Source: an uncultured Methanomicrobiales archaeon (GTDB taxonomy: Archaea > Halobacteriota > Methanomicrobia > Methanomicrobiales > Methanospirillaceae). Taken from it: a stretch of 64,000 nt of DNA. Each line of letters begins with the position of its first letter. Position 1 is the stretch's first letter. The DNA lies in NCBI GenBank assembly GCA_903832665.1, contig CAILCG010000014.1, positions 372,001 to 436,000 of the forward strand, read 5' to 3'. Below the pieces are notes generated by a model. That model worked only from the letters and a program-made list of their open reading frames with translations. It ran no database searches and was not told where the DNA came from. Made by a program: the position numbers and the translations under genes. Shown here one piece after another: positions 43,240-54,160 of this stretch.

Positions 43240-43928
43240 TCAGCCAAGTTTCCATGCGGCCTGATTCTGGTAATCGAGGTTACTCACCACGTAGGTCGTG
43301 GCGGGAATAACCGGAGCCGGTACCTCGTAAATAAGATAGCCGTCAGCCGCGTTGCTTTCACCGGGCTGGACATATCCCACTTCTCCGCCCCGGCCGATCT
43401 GGTAATCATATTGTGTCCCGAATACCTTGTCGATAACCACATCTGAGCTATGGACCGAGGAATAGCTCGTCTTTCCGCCCGTATACACGACAAACTATTG
43501 TGCTGCAGGAGCATTCACCGCCTTGATACCGGTATTGGCGACCCGGACATACACGAACAGGAACGTGTTACCGGGCTTCGGGGTCTCGATATTGTAACCG
43601 GGCTGAAGCTCAAGGGGTTGAGATGTAGCGACCTGCTCCCGGGGACTGTTCCAGGAAGGAGAAGTCCAAGTGTAGGTAGGTCGTACTTCATACCGGTACA
43701 CGGTTCCCTTTCCCTGCCGTTCCCCGCTCCCGAAGGAGGCGTACTGATTCAGGGCAAGGGCATTGGGAAAGGGTACAGCGTCGGGGTTGCAGTGGGAATG
43801 GATGTGACCACGGCAGTGGTGGGCACAACGGTCGGTGTCGGAACTTGCGGGGATGTACTGGTGCATCCCGAAGAGAGGAGCACCAGGAACAGTACTCCCA
43901 TGACGGTAAGGGGATAAAAGATTTTCAT
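43240..43928 (-). pseudogene. Secreted lipoprotein gene with frameshift and amber codon
   Basis: ATG 43928 opens a signal peptide with lipobox (VLFLVLLSSGC) and a Thr/Pro/Val linker ending TPTLYPFP. There the frame closes, but the next frame continues NALALNQYASFGSGERQG, TYTWTSPSWNSPREQVATSQ, FVYVRVANTGIKAVNAPAAQ, TAG (43495-43497), then FVVYTGGKTSYSSVHSSDVV to the end. One missing base near CCCTTTCCC (about 43768-43776) and one amber codon therefore break a single gene. The mature part resembles a DUF4352-like immunoglobulin domain, at low certainty. Confidence 0.7.
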
Positions 43929-44114
43929 ACAGTACCTCACAGGGTCTGGTTCACCAGGCCCTGAAATTACACCCACTCTGCTTCATGGATATAAATAAGG
44001 ATCCTCCCTGCTCAGGACAATTGCCGGTGAGGTCTCGGGTAATCACCCGCTCGTCAGGGAGCAACGGTCATCGCAGGAAAAAAGATCCGTCACTGGCAGA
44101 GGCTGTTAAAAAAA

Positions 44115-46164
44115 TTATCTGAATGCCGTTTCAAGCGCTTCGCCGAGTTCCTTAAACCCATAGGGTTTGACGATCACTGCGGCATACCCAAAGGAACGGA
44201 AGTCCACGATCATCGGGTTTGTGGAATACCCGCTCGAGATGATCCCCTTGACCCCGGGATCGAGCGCTGTGAGCCGGGGCAGGGTCTCCTGGGCACCCAT
44301 TCCCCCGGGAATCGTGATATCGAGAATCGCCGCATCAAACTGTGCTCCCGCTGCGAGGGCATCCCGGAACAGTTCAACGGCTGCATCGCCATGATAGGCA
44401 ACCACCACCTCGTACCCGAGGAACCGGAGCATCTCGCCGGTTGCCGACAGGATCGCCTCCTCATCATCCATCAGGAGAATCTTCTTCTTTGAAAGATCCT
44501 GCTTCTTGGCCGGGGGTGCGGGTTTCTGGACCGGTTTTGCTACGGCAGGTGCATGCTGTGCCGGCAGGTGCAGGATTATCTCAGTGCCGGCTTCTCTCCC
44601 GCTCCTGACATCGAGCACACCTCCTGACTTCCTTATCATCGATTCGGCCACGGAAAGATCCAGGGCAAAGGATAGGGATGATCCGGGCTTGAAGATACTT
44701 TCGAGTTCTGCCCGAGGGAGGATCAGTTTTGGCACCTCCAGCAAAATACTGACATAATCGCCCGGCCGGGCTGCCCGTATCTCTGCCGTTCCCGCAAGGA
44801 TATTTTTGGCCGATACGTGAATCGTCCCCCCACCGGTCAGGGAACTGTCGAGGAACAAGAAGAGATCATTGAGCATCAGGCGCACAAGACCCTCATCCAG
44901 CGGCACCCCCCAGAATCGGAAGGAATCGCAAACTCGCAGTTCACCCGGGTGCCACGGACAGAGAGGGTCCCCACATCCCTGATGAGGCTCACCATATCCG
45001 TAGTTTTTCCCTGCAGGGTCGCTTCACCGGAGAAATTCAGGAGTTGATCCGATAATTCGCGGGCCCGGATCAGGCTGTCCTCGGCGCGATTCAGGCGACC
45101 ATATCCAGAGTCGGACTCTTTTAACTCCATCCTCGCCAGCTGGATATTTGCCAGCACTGACGAGAGAATATTATTGAAATCATGGGCCACCCCCCTCACC
45201 ATCAGGTTGAGGGACTCCAGTTTCTGCGTCCGCAGGACCTCGTACTCCTTTTTCCGGCTCTCTGCTGCATTCCGGAAGGTAAGGACTACTCCCACCCGCT
45301 GGCCATCGGTGTCAAAAATGGGTTCGGCATAGCTTGCCATCACCAGGGCATTGCCGGAACGGGACTGGACCGGGATATTCCTAAGACGCTCTCCCGCAGT
45401 TCCGGAAGAAGCCAGGGATTGTAAGGATGCAGCAATTTTTCCGGCAACCAAGGCGTCGGTGCCGGCAAATACCTGACCGATACCGGTGCCGGTCGCGTCT
45501 TCTTCCGACCAGCCGAGCTGCTGCAGGGCGGCTTCATTGATAAGCACGATATTGAGATCCGTATCTGCGGTGATCACTCCTTCTTCGATCAGAATGGGGT
45601 GCACCATTTCATCGTGAATATCGCTATCCAGCGACTCGGTGGCGAGCTTGCGTTCGGTCAGTTCTATGAAATGCAGGAGCCGCTGGAGTTGCGCATTGGT
45701 CTTTCTGAGCTCCGCAGTGCGTCGTGCAATCACCACTTCAAGATGGGCCCGGTATTTTTTGAGTTCGTTGTGTGAAACGGATATTTTCTTCTCGGCATCG
45801 TGCCGGTACTGTGCCAGTTCCAGTGCGACAATGAGTTCGCGTTCATCCAGGGGCCGGGAGATAAAACCGTACCGGCCGGGATGCTGTGCCTGTGCCCGTC
45901 TCGCTTCTTCAGGAGAATTCGCGATAAAAATAATTGTATCCTTATGCCGGGCGGAGAGCGGTTCAGCCACGGGAGTGCCCTCGGGCCTGCCGGGTATCAC
46001 CAGGTCCATGACAGTGCGGACTTTTCAGCAGACGCATGCTTCACCGGATCTTCCCCGCCAGAGACGATCGCGGCAACGGTATAGCCGTTCTTTTTTACCA
46101 GGGCAGAAAGCTCAGTTGTCTGTTGGGGATCATCAACAACGATCATCACCGGGAGCCGGGTCAT
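44115..46164 (-). pseudogene. Hybrid sensor histidine kinase (REC-PAS-HisKA-HATPase-REC), two frameshifts
   Basis: From ATG 46164, a receiver begins (LPVMIVVDDPQQTTELSALV) and breaks at about 46015-46025. The next frame resumes with VMDLVIPGRPEGTP, a coiled coil (HLEVVIARRTAELRKTNAQL), a PAS domain (ITADTDLNIVLINEAALQQL) and the HisKA H-box GVAHDFNNILSSVLANIQLA. It breaks again at a run of six G (about 44900-44912). A third frame carries the ATPase end (DVRSGREAGTEIILHLP) and a C-terminal receiver with AAILDITIPGGMG. The length fits two single-base losses. A typical methanogen hybrid kinase. Confidence 0.78.
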
Positions 46165-46236
46165 AACAATGCTCCCGGATTCCATCCCATTCTTCCAAAA
46201 CACCTTGCCGATCCAAATCTCATATCTCACACCCGT

Positions 46237-47431
46237 TTACTGGTACTTAATCTTCAGCAGTTTCAGGCAGTACTGGTCGATCGAATCGATCATTGCTTTC
46301 TTTGCCTGTTTGACCTTCTTTTCATCATCCGAGAGGAAGTCATGCGCCACGTACTCAAGCAGGGTCACATAGTAATGCTGGGGTCCAAATTTTACCTTGA
46401 TCTCATCCAGGCAGGCCATTGCTTCGTACTGCTTGCCGCTCATCAGCTCAAAGGCAAAATCCAGGAGCACAAGGGCATTGGGGGGCATGTTCTTCATCAG
46501 CGCAAGCTTCCGGAAACGGTAATAGGTCTCGACCCGGGCAGTAATCACCGAGAGTTTCATCCCGTAATAGAGGGGCTCGAGATCCTCGGGGTACTGCTGG
46601 GTCATCTGCTTGACTACCCCCGCAACACCACCGGCATCCCGCTGTTCGAGCTTGAGCTTGTACAGTTCCCGGAGGAAGTACATGTCATTTGAGAACCGCT
46701 CGATCGCTATACTGAAGTTCTCCCCGGATGTCGCTTTTGCTGTCGCGGGAGGCCTTCTCAAGCCCGATCCTTATGAGCTCCCGCTCGCTCGGGAACCACT
46801 CGATGACCTGCTTGATCATGAACCAGAAGACCTTGTTGATACGTGGATCGTCTACGACATCAAGATCCTTGAGCCGGTTGACCGGGGGGTTCAAGCGGAT
46901 CAACTCGATCATCTGTTCGCGGGCCGAAAGCGCCATCTTGTTCGGCCCCCGGACGGGACCGGCGGGATCCGGCACGGAACCCTGCTGGGTGGAGAGAACA
47001 AAAAAACAATAGGAGATCGCCGGGCAGATGATCGCATCCACGTTCCGGTGGGGTTTGAGCTGCTCGATCGCTTCGGAATATTTCCCGGAATTGATCATCT
47101 TCAATCCCAGCATGATGTCATAGATGGTCCGCCCCTTACGCTTGCGCTTGTTGCGTATGGCGTGATCGAAGAGCTTCTCCACAAACGGAACTTCGGCAGA
47201 GCGTTTGCTGAGATCCAGGACCCGGGCCGTTATAGTATCGATAAACTTGTCATGGAGATCATCGTTGATATCCGGGAGGGTCTTTTCAAGGGTCGCAATG
47301 ACGTGCCCGAAAAAAACCGGGATATTGGCATCAATTTTATCAATGTTTTTTTCAATGTAATCAAAAAAATCCCGTTTTATCTGGTCGAGCTTAATCCTGA
47401 CGATCGCATCAGGCTGCCACTCTTGATCCAT
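46237..47431 (-). pseudogene. Helical protein of about 398 residues, frameshifted
   Basis: The N-terminal frame (ATG 47431, MDQEWQPDAIVRIKLDQIKR) runs to GLEKASRDSK. The second frame takes over at about 46715-46745 with TSGENFSIAIERFSNDMYFL then LYKLKLEQRDAGGVAGVVKQ and AFELMSGKQYEAMACLDEIK, helical pairs like tetratricopeptide repeats. AAAA within GCAAAAGC is a possible slip site. I do not recognise the family. It precedes the hybrid kinase on the same strand. Confidence 0.6.
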
Positions 47432-47639
47432 GCTCTTATTGCACGTTGGAGAGTTATTAAATTTGTTAAAAAATGCAGGAGTGGGGGCTGGAAGGCTCCG
47501 CCGGTAAGAGTGGGGCTGGGATCAGATTGAAAAAACGGATCGTAAAAACGGGGATTAAAACCGGAAATTGCGCCGTTTGATCTTCCCGGACACAAATGTT
47601 AATCCCTGTTCCGGCCAAACATCAGGACGAGAAACACCC

Positions 47640-49292
47640 ATGCTCTTTATGGATTTTGCAAAGACCTGCGAGAAACTTGAGGGCATCTCCGGCCGGCTGG
47701 ATATGATCGATCTCATCAGCACGGTCCTGCCCACCTTATCTCCCGAAGAGTTACCCGTCTTTGTCCGGCTTGTGAGGGGGAGAATTTTTCCTGACTGGAG
47801 TTCCCAGAAACTCGGGATCGGGCCAAACCTCCTGTATGAGGCCATCGGGTACATGGCGGGCATAAAAAAAGAGCAGGTGATCGAGAAGATCAACCAGACC
47901 GGTGATATCGGGCAGGCGGTTGAGGATCTCCTGGGAGAGAAGTCGATGACCACCTTCTTCCACGAGGACCTTGACCTTGTCCGGGTTGACCGGGAACTCG
48001 TTGCCATCGCGGCAATGGAAGGGAAAAAGTCCCAGCGGGAGAAACTCCTCGCGGTCCGCAGGCTGCTGGGCAATGCCCATCCCCTCGAGGGCAGGTATCT
48101 CGCCCGGATCATGCTCGAAGAGCTCCGCATCGGCGTAGGGGAAGGGAGCGTGAGGGATGCGATGGCAAAAGCCTTTGCCGTTGACTCAGCTCTTGTCGAA
48201 CACGCGATGCAGGCATTGAACGATTCCGGTGAAGTGGCCCGCCTGGCAAAGATCGGTCCCGAGGCGCTCAGGGAGGTCCAGATCACCCCCTTCCACCCGG
48301 TGCGGATGATGCTTGCCCAGCAGGGTTCGATTGCTGATATGATAGAGGAGCATGGTGCGATTGCCGCAGAGTACAAGTACGATGGCTCGCGGTTCCAGTT
48401 CCACAAGAAAGGCAACTGGGCCCGCCTGTACTCGCGCCGGCTTGAAGATGTGACCGGGGCATTGCCGGACGTGATCCAGCAGCTGCTCGGTGCAACAGAC
48501 CATGATGTGATCCTTGACGGAGAAGTCATTGCGATCAAGGATGGCAAGCCCATGCCGTTCCAGTCGGTACTCCGCCGGTTCCGGCGCCGCCATGATGTGG
48601 CCGAGGCTACCGAGGCGATCGAGCTCGTACCGAATGTCTTTGATATTCTCTGGCTCGATGGCGAGACCATGATTGACCTTCCGCTCACCGAACGCAGAAA
48701 AAGGCTCGAGAGCGTGCTGACGATGTACATCGCCCCTCAGGTGGTGAGCGGTGATGCTGCTGAGATCGAGAAGACGTACACCGATGCACTCGCCGCCGGG
48801 CATGAAGGCATCATGATCAAGGTGCCCACATCCCCCTATTCACCGGGCCAGCGGGGGAAGAACTGGATCAAGATCAAGCCCGAAGTGGACACGCTCGATC
48901 TTGCGGTGATCGGCGCCGAGTGGGGCGAAGGGAAGAGGGCACACGCGTACGGTTCGTTCCTTGTGGCGTGCCAGGATGAAGGGAAACTCATACCTCTGAG
49001 CAGGGTTGCCACGGGCTTTTCCGATGAACAGCTGGCGGAAGTCTACGGGTTGCTCAAGGATACCGTGATTGCAAAGAGCGGAAAGGAAGTGACGTTCGAG
49101 CCGTCGCTGGTCTTTGAGGTGGGATATGCGGAGCTGCAGGCCAGTACTAATTACGATGCCGGCTTTGCCCTGCGATTCCCCCGGTTCATCCGTCTCCGGG
49201 ATGACAAGGATCTCACCGATATCGAGACGCTCGACAGTATCCGGGGCCGGTACAAACGACAGGCGAATTCCGCCCAGGCCTACAAGGCCTAA
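47640..49292 (+). CDS. lig: ATP-dependent DNA ligase
   Basis: The 550-residue enzyme seals nicks in replication and repair. The N-terminal DNA-binding domain (1-200) precedes the adenylation domain with Lys246 in EYKYDGSR (motif I). Other nucleotidyltransferase motifs are [56 protein letters not shown]. The OB domain follows to about residue 545. I use ATG 47640; ATG 47649 is nearly equal. The gene is divergent from the TPR-like gene and intact. Confidence 0.96.
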   Translation: MLFMDFAKTCEKLEGISGRLDMIDLISTVLPTLSPEELPVFVRLVRGRIFPDWSSQKLGIGPNLLYEAIGYMAGIKKEQVIEKINQTGDIGQAVEDLLGEKSMTTFFHEDLDLVRVDRELVAIAAMEGKKSQREKLLAVRRLLGNAHPLEGRYLARIMLEELRIGVGEGSVRDAMAKAFAVDSALVEHAMQALNDSGEVARLAKIGPEALREVQITPFHPVRMMLAQQGSIADMIEEHGAIAAEYKYDGSRFQFHKKGNWARLYSRRLEDVTGALPDVIQQLLGATDHDVILDGEVIAIKDGKPMPFQSVLRRFRRRHDVAEATEAIELVPNVFDILWLDGETMIDLPLTERRKRLESVLTMYIAPQVVSGDAAEIEKTYTDALAAGHEGIMIKVPTSPYSPGQRGKNWIKIKPEVDTLDLAVIGAEWGEGKRAHAYGSFLVACQDEGKLIPLSRVATGFSDEQLAEVYGLLKDTVIAKSGKEVTFEPSLVFEVGYAELQASTNYDAGFALRFPRFIRLRDDKDLTDIETLDSIRGRYKRQANSAQAYKA

Positions 49293-50428
49293 AAGAGTGT
49301 CCGCTGGGTTTTGAGTTCCGGGATCAGTGTGCTGTGCCCGAGCCACGCTCCCGAGTCGAGCCGGGCGGAGACTTCGGTGACTGCACTATCGAGGGTCGGG
49401 CAGACCACGGACGGGGCATGCATGGCCTTCCGGGTTGCTTCCCGGATCACCCATGTGCCAAGCGGGGCCCAGTACTCGCTGGATACATTCCGGACAATGA
49501 TCACCCGGGCGCAGCGCCGTACACTTTTGAGATACTCACAGGCAGCAAGCCTCGCCGAGTAGTACGCCCCCGAGATGGGGGAGTAGCCTTTCTTGGTCAG
49601 GCCCTCCCGGTCCTGCACGATCACGGCTTCATCACCGGCCCAGAGCGTCTGTTTCCCCCAGCACTCGATCATCTCGTACTTCCAGTCGCCCGGAACAAGG
49701 ATGCAGAGGATCCGGTTCCCGTAACACTCACCGTCAAAGAGGCGGATCTCGTCGAGTGGGGGATACCGGGCAATCTCCCGCTTCATCTGGATCGACAGGG
49801 TGTCGTCAACGGCCGTGATGGCCCAGCGGGTGGGAACGAACTTCCGCCGTTTGCCAAGCTGCCCGGCCGTCATCAGCTTGGTGATCTGGTACACATCGAT
49901 TGCCGAATCCATCAGCGCCACGCAGGCATCGGTCGCAGTCACGTCCGTATCGGAGGTGACCCGGTCCACCGCACGCTCCACCCGGGCACTGCCGATCACA
50001 TCCATATGTCTGACCGGGCCGGTCAGGCCCACCGGGGCAACCGTCCCATCGAAGTTCAGGCTGAACGCAACCGGTTTGGTAAAGAGCACATCCACGTCGA
50101 GCGGGATGGTGGAGAGGGCGATCTCCTGCAGGTTCCCGGCCACAGCCTCCAGCCCGGAATTTCCCCGGATGGTGCGGGCACGGATCCCTACGATGTCTTC
50201 CATGCCGAGATTCTGCCGGATCCACTCCGGGGGATTGTCGGAATCATTGATCAGCAGGGGTCCGCCCTGAATATCCGGATAGCCGTAACTCCCGATGAAG
50301 ACTGAGGGAGAACTGCCCTGGTAATCCATGCTTGTCTTAATAGAACTCTGGGCATGGAAGCGGCTCATGATGGGGCAGCGGGAGAGACCGCACAGGCCTT
50401 TACCCTTGCATTCTGCGCACCGCATCAT
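49289..50428 (-). CDS. nre: Archaeal Nre DNA repair protein
   Basis: The 379 residues match the Nre family (DUF650/DUF651), archaeal DNA-repair proteins that work with PCNA. An N-terminal zinc-finger-like [16 protein letters not shown] precedes the Nre_N block [20 protein letters not shown] and the Nre_C block. The C-terminal KTQRTLF resembles a PCNA-interacting PIP box. It overlaps the end of the ligase gene by four bases on the other strand; convergent repair genes share this locus. Confidence 0.9.
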   Translation of the reverse strand: MMRCAECKGKGLCGLSRCPIMSRFHAQSSIKTSMDYQGSSPSVFIGSYGYPDIQGGPLLINDSDNPPEWIRQNLGMEDIVGIRARTIRGNSGLEAVAGNLQEIALSTIPLDVDVLFTKPVAFSLNFDGTVAPVGLTGPVRHMDVIGSARVERAVDRVTSDTDVTATDACVALMDSAIDVYQITKLMTAGQLGKRRKFVPTRWAITAVDDTLSIQMKREIARYPPLDEIRLFDGECYGNRILCILVPGDWKYEMIECWGKQTLWAGDEAVIVQDREGLTKKGYSPISGAYYSARLAACEYLKSVRRCARVIIVRNVSSEYWAPLGTWVIREATRKAMHAPSVVCPTLDSAVTEVSARLDSGAWLGHSTLIPELKTQRTLF

Positions 50429-50489
50429 GCCGGCGCCACCCGGTCAGGGAAGGTGATTGCCCTCCCATCGGTACTCCTGGCAGAGGTAC

Positions 50490-50759
50490 TCATGGTGAGA
50501 GCTGCTGGATCTCGATGGTTTTGAGAACCCGGTTATCGGGATCGATGAAGGAGACACGCCATCCCACATCATACCGGGCCCCGCATTCCGGGCAGATCAG
50601 GATCACCCGGAACATCTCCCGGGTATCCTTGATGGGACGATCCTTGTGGTCAATGACAGAAATAAAGGAGGTGTGAAATCCGTACGTGTAGGCGCATGAG
50701 GGGCATACGCGGATCTCATCCGTGGGCTTGAGGGTGACGATATCCTTTGGTTCCGGCAT
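50490..50759 (-). CDS. Zinc-ribbon protein, 89 residues
   Basis: Two CxxC knuckles, VCPSCAYTYGF and ICPECGARYDV, flank a beta-rich centre and would hold one zinc ion. Function unknown. It lies between the glycosyltransferase and nre genes on the same strand, separated from each by short gaps, so the three could be co-transcribed. Confidence 0.72.
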   Translation of the reverse strand: MPEPKDIVTLKPTDEIRVCPSCAYTYGFHTSFISVIDHKDRPIKDTREMFRVILICPECGARYDVGWRVSFIDPDNRVLKTIEIQQLSP

Positions 50760-50771
50760 AAAATTCCCTGA

Positions 50772-51902
50772 TCAGATCTTTTTTGCAGCTGTTCCCGATG
50801 AAGGTTTGCCGCGGCTGGCAATATCGCAGATGATGGCGGCAGCATTTTTCTTCCCATTGATGGCGGTATGCACTTCGCGGAAGGGCCGGGGAGTCAGCGC
50901 TACGGTCTCACGGATCTTCTTCTCCAGGGTTTCCTGGGTGACGAGACGCCCGTCAATGCTGATGCCTGCCCCGAGATCAACGATCTTTTTTGCGTTGTTC
51001 TGCTGCTCGGGGTGGCCGGGATCCATGATGATCAGAACGGGTTTTTCAAAGAGCAGGGCTTCGTGCAGGGTTGTGAGGCCCCCATGCACAATCGCGATCC
51101 GGGTCCGGGCAAGGTGCTCGTAAATATTGGGAACATAGCCGTGTGAGATAAAATTCCCCGAAGTGTCCGGGAGATCCTTTCCGGTGTAAAATACATCGAA
51201 ACAGAGATCTTTTCGCTTGTCGGCAATGGCCTTGAGCATCTGGTACATCGGGAGTTTGTACGGTTCTCCCCCAAAACTGGCAAAGAACGTCTTCCTGGCA
51301 TACGTGTACCGGGCGGGATCGAAATCGTAAAACGGGCCGGTGAACGAGTACCGCCCCTCTTCTCCTTCCGGGACCACAATATTGTATTCGCTGACCGTAT
51401 CGGGTGCGGGATAATCGGGGATGATCACCTGGTTGGCAATCCGGATGTACCGCCGTATCAGGAAATTGAGAGTATTCCAGACTGGATTTGTCTCCCCGCC
51501 CGGCCCATTGAAGTGATTCTGGTTAGTGACAAAGACTACCGGGACATTTTGTAATCGTGCGGCAAGGACACCGGCGTACATCGTGTCGCAGACAACGCAG
51601 TCAAACTGGTGTTCGATAATCAGGCTTCGGACGCTCAGGCCGGAACGGATCATATCGAGCAGGATAAATTTCGAATACCAGAGCGTCTTTTTGAGACTGA
51701 AAAACCCATTTTCTCCTTCAAGGCAAACTTCCCGGGGCGTGGTATGGACATGCGTGCACCCGTGCTGTTTCATGAATTCGCAGGATTTGCCATACCCGGC
51801 AAAATGGACCGTGTGTCCCTCCTGCTGCAGGTAATGCCCGAGATGGAGACACCGGGATGCGTGCCCGAGTCCTTCACCACAAACAACAAAGAGAATTTTC
51901 AT
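50772..51902 (-). CDS. MurG/UGT-like glycosyltransferase (GT-B fold)
   Basis: The 376-residue protein begins MKILFVVCGEGLGHASRCLH, the glycine-rich start of GT-B transferases, and has the donor-binding C-terminal motif IAIVHGGLTTLHEALLFEKP followed by HPEQQNNAKKIVDLGAGISI. It likely moves a sugar from a nucleotide donor to a lipid or surface glycan; the exact acceptor is unknown. The start ATG 51902 was chosen because the upstream extension has no ribosome site and matches no family. Confidence 0.85.
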   Translation of the reverse strand: MKILFVVCGEGLGHASRCLHLGHYLQQEGHTVHFAGYGKSCEFMKQHGCTHVHTTPREVCLEGENGFFSLKKTLWYSKFILLDMIRSGLSVRSLIIEHQFDCVVCDTMYAGVLAARLQNVPVVFVTNQNHFNGPGGETNPVWNTLNFLIRRYIRIANQVIIPDYPAPDTVSEYNIVVPEGEEGRYSFTGPFYDFDPARYTYARKTFFASFGGEPYKLPMYQMLKAIADKRKDLCFDVFYTGKDLPDTSGNFISHGYVPNIYEHLARTRIAIVHGGLTTLHEALLFEKPVLIIMDPGHPEQQNNAKKIVDLGAGISIDGRLVTQETLEKKIRETVALTPRPFREVHTAINGKKNAAAIICDIASRGKPSSGTAAKKI

Positions 51903-52081
51903 TAAAACCTTCCGGAACCTGGGGGAAATACGCCGATTTATGATAGTAGTTTTGGAAGTCTGCTCATTAAAAGTGATTGACTTGATAGCAGTCATAAAAA
52001 AAACAGGGTCCCTGACAAAAACTCTGGTCTTATCCGGCACCGCCATAGTCATTTATACCAGCGGGCAGATACCGTTGGTTT

Positions 52082-52336
52082 ATGAACGGTGCGGATCTTA
52101 TCCAGATAATCTCGGTCCTGATCGAAGTTGTCATCACGGCCGGGGGAGTCTTTATGGCGGTAAAGCGAGAGAAAACATTCGGCTGGGCAATCGCCGCCAC
52201 GTTTGCCCTCTTTGTGATCTTCGATCTCTCCCGGATGGGAATTATTCCCTTCCTTGCCGGGATTGACACATTCCTTTTCCTGGGGGCAAATATCGCCATG
52301 CTCATCGCGGTATGGCTGATGATCAGGGAAAAGTAA
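52082..52336 (+). CDS. Small membrane protein, 84 residues
   Basis: MNGADLIQIISVLIEVVITA, then a KREK loop, FGWAIAATFALFVIFDLSRM and FLFLGANIAMLIAVWLM give three membrane segments with a positively charged loop and end. A TATA-like CATTTATACC (52051-52060) is 22-31 bases upstream, so the message may be leaderless. Function unknown. Confidence 0.65.
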   Translation: MNGADLIQIISVLIEVVITAGGVFMAVKREKTFGWAIAATFALFVIFDLSRMGIIPFLAGIDTFLFLGANIAMLIAVWLMIREK

Positions 52337-52510
52337 ACCGGATTTATTCTTTTTTTTAATTCTCTAAAAAACCATTTTCAACCGGGTCTTCGTTTTTCCG
52401 CATTACGGGGAGGATGAATAATCGCTCCAGCACATCCACAGAGAGGAATTACCGGAATTACGCTATCAGGCTGGATGGGGTGAAAGGGAAAAAAGAGAAG
52501 GAAAGGAATG

Positions 52511-52678
52511 TTACTTTTCCACTTTGCGGATCTTCATCCACATGTCCTTGTCCAGTGACTCAATCTTATGAGCATCGTGGGCATGCTTTACGATCTTGTT
52601 GTCCAGTTCCTGCACATTGGCTGCGGGTGCTTCAAACGGGCAGTCCATTCCGATGTCTTTGCACTTGAACGATACCAT
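52511..52678 (-). CDS. DUF1059 family small protein
   Basis: The 55-residue product MVSFKCKDIGMDCPFEAPAA, then NVQELDNKIVKHAHDAHKIE, then SLDKDMWMKIRKVEK has the DUF1059 layout: two early cysteines (KCKDIGMDC) and HAHDAH. Members occur widely in archaea and bacteria with no assigned role; the Cys/His set suggests metal binding. The start ATG 52678 is preceded by AT-rich promoter sequence. Confidence 0.75.
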   Translation of the reverse strand: MVSFKCKDIGMDCPFEAPAANVQELDNKIVKHAHDAHKIESLDKDMWMKIRKVEK

Positions 52679-52819
52679 GGTTTTTCACCAGCGGGCCTTA
52701 TGATGAACGCTCTATATATACCTTTTAATACATTTCAAAACCGGAAACATCAATCGCCACGTCACAATATCAGACATGGGGATTCCCTGCGGGGACACGA
52801 GAAAAAAATCTTCCTAATA

Positions 52820-54160
52820 CTACCTTCCGGATCCCGGATCACTCAGGACGTGGTGATTCGATTTGTTTTTCCGGAAGGCGTCCATGGTCTCCCTGATACG
52901 GCGCCCCAGCCAGCGTTCATCAAACTCAGAGGGATAGACAAATTTTACCTGGCTGGATACCTCCCAGTCGCCCCAGGATTTTTGATCCGCAACCCGTGAG
53001 AACAGGGGAGTCCCCGGAAGAGGGAGGGGTATGGTAAACCAGGCTTCATCGAGAGGGAGTGACAGGGTCAGGGCAAAGGTTTTCTCTATCGTCTCGTCCG
53101 GATAGCCGACCATGAAAAATCCGGCTGTGCCAATCCCTGCATGGGAGAAGAGACGGACTGCCCGGACTCCCGCCTCCACCGTGACGCGTTTGTTCATGAG
53201 CCGGAGGGTTTCATTACTCCCGGATTCAAGGCCCAGGTACACCCGGATACAACCAGCCTCTTTCATCAGGGTGACCAGTTCTGGCGTGAGCTTGTCAACC
53301 CGCGAGAGGCAGGTCCAGCGGGTCGGTACGTTTCTCTGGCACATTTCATGACAAAATTCCGCCAGGTACTCACTATCGAGAGTGAAACAATCGTCGGCAA
53401 TCCAGAGACAATCATAGCCCAGGGAAATGATCTCGTCGATCTCAAAAAACACCTTCTCCAGCGGGGGTTTCCTGAACAGATCCCCCCACACGGGTTTTGA
53501 ACAGAAATCGCAGGAGAACGGGCAGCCCCGCGTGACGAGCAGGGTTGTCTGTTTGAGACCGGTGTTCTGTTCCATGACTGTCTGGTACCGGGAGTGATCG
53601 AATCCCGAGCGGTCCGGGAGGGGAAGCCGGTCAAGAATTTCTGAAGAGTGATGGACGGGGGGCGTACACGTGAGACTGCCACCCCGGTTCCGGTACAACC
53701 CCGGGTAGGACGCGAGATCCAGCGGGGCCAGGTCACCCGGGGTACTGCCGGTTGTCAGGTAATCGTGACAGAAACGCGGGAAGGTCAGGTCGCTTTCACC
53801 GCAGAAGGCCACATCAAACTGTTCTGCAAACATCGCGGGATTCACCGTAGGGAGGGGGCCCCCGGCAACAAAGAGTGTCCCGGGCAATCGTTCCCGCAGT
53901 TCCCGGAGCAGGTCAAACGCATTCCTGCTCATAGTGACCATAATGGAGATGCCGATGATCGCGGGTCGGGATGTCACCATCCGGTCAACCGCTTCATCAA
54001 AAGTGAACGTGCAGTCCTCAACCGTGACCGGGACACCGAGTTCCCTGAGCTGGCTGGCGAGGTACGCAATCCCCAGCGGGGGAAAGAGCTTCTCGACCGG
54101 GTCCCTGCTCCGGAAGTACGGGTACACCAGGGCAACACCCGGCCCGGATGTCGGGGTCAT
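52820..54160 (-). CDS. B12-binding-domain radical SAM protein
   Basis: The 446-residue protein has an N-terminal cobalamin-binding-like domain (LFPPLGIAYLASQLRELGVP, IIGISIMVTMS, TLFVAGGPLPTVNPA) and a radical SAM domain with CPFSCDFC (Cys213, Cys217, Cys220). LYLGLESGSNETLRLMNKRV and GFFMVGYPDETIEKT are typical of the BchE/MiaB-like class. No DxHxxG motif is visible in the first domain, so cobalamin may not be bound. It is coupled with the 54157 gene (ATGA) and may modify a lipid or pigment-like substrate. Confidence 0.87.
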   Translation of the reverse strand: MTPTSGPGVALVYPYFRSRDPVEKLFPPLGIAYLASQLRELGVPVTVEDCTFTFDEAVDRMVTSRPAIIGISIMVTMSRNAFDLLRELRERLPGTLFVAGGPLPTVNPAMFAEQFDVAFCGESDLTFPRFCHDYLTTGSTPGDLAPLDLASYPGLYRNRGGSLTCTPPVHHSSEILDRLPLPDRSGFDHSRYQTVMEQNTGLKQTTLLVTRGCPFSCDFCSKPVWGDLFRKPPLEKVFFEIDEIISLGYDCLWIADDCFTLDSEYLAEFCHEMCQRNVPTRWTCLSRVDKLTPELVTLMKEAGCIRVYLGLESGSNETLRLMNKRVTVEAGVRAVRLFSHAGIGTAGFFMVGYPDETIEKTFALTLSLPLDEAWFTIPLPLPGTPLFSRVADQKSWGDWEVSSQVKFVYPSEFDERWLGRRIRETMDAFRKNKSNHHVLSDPGSGR

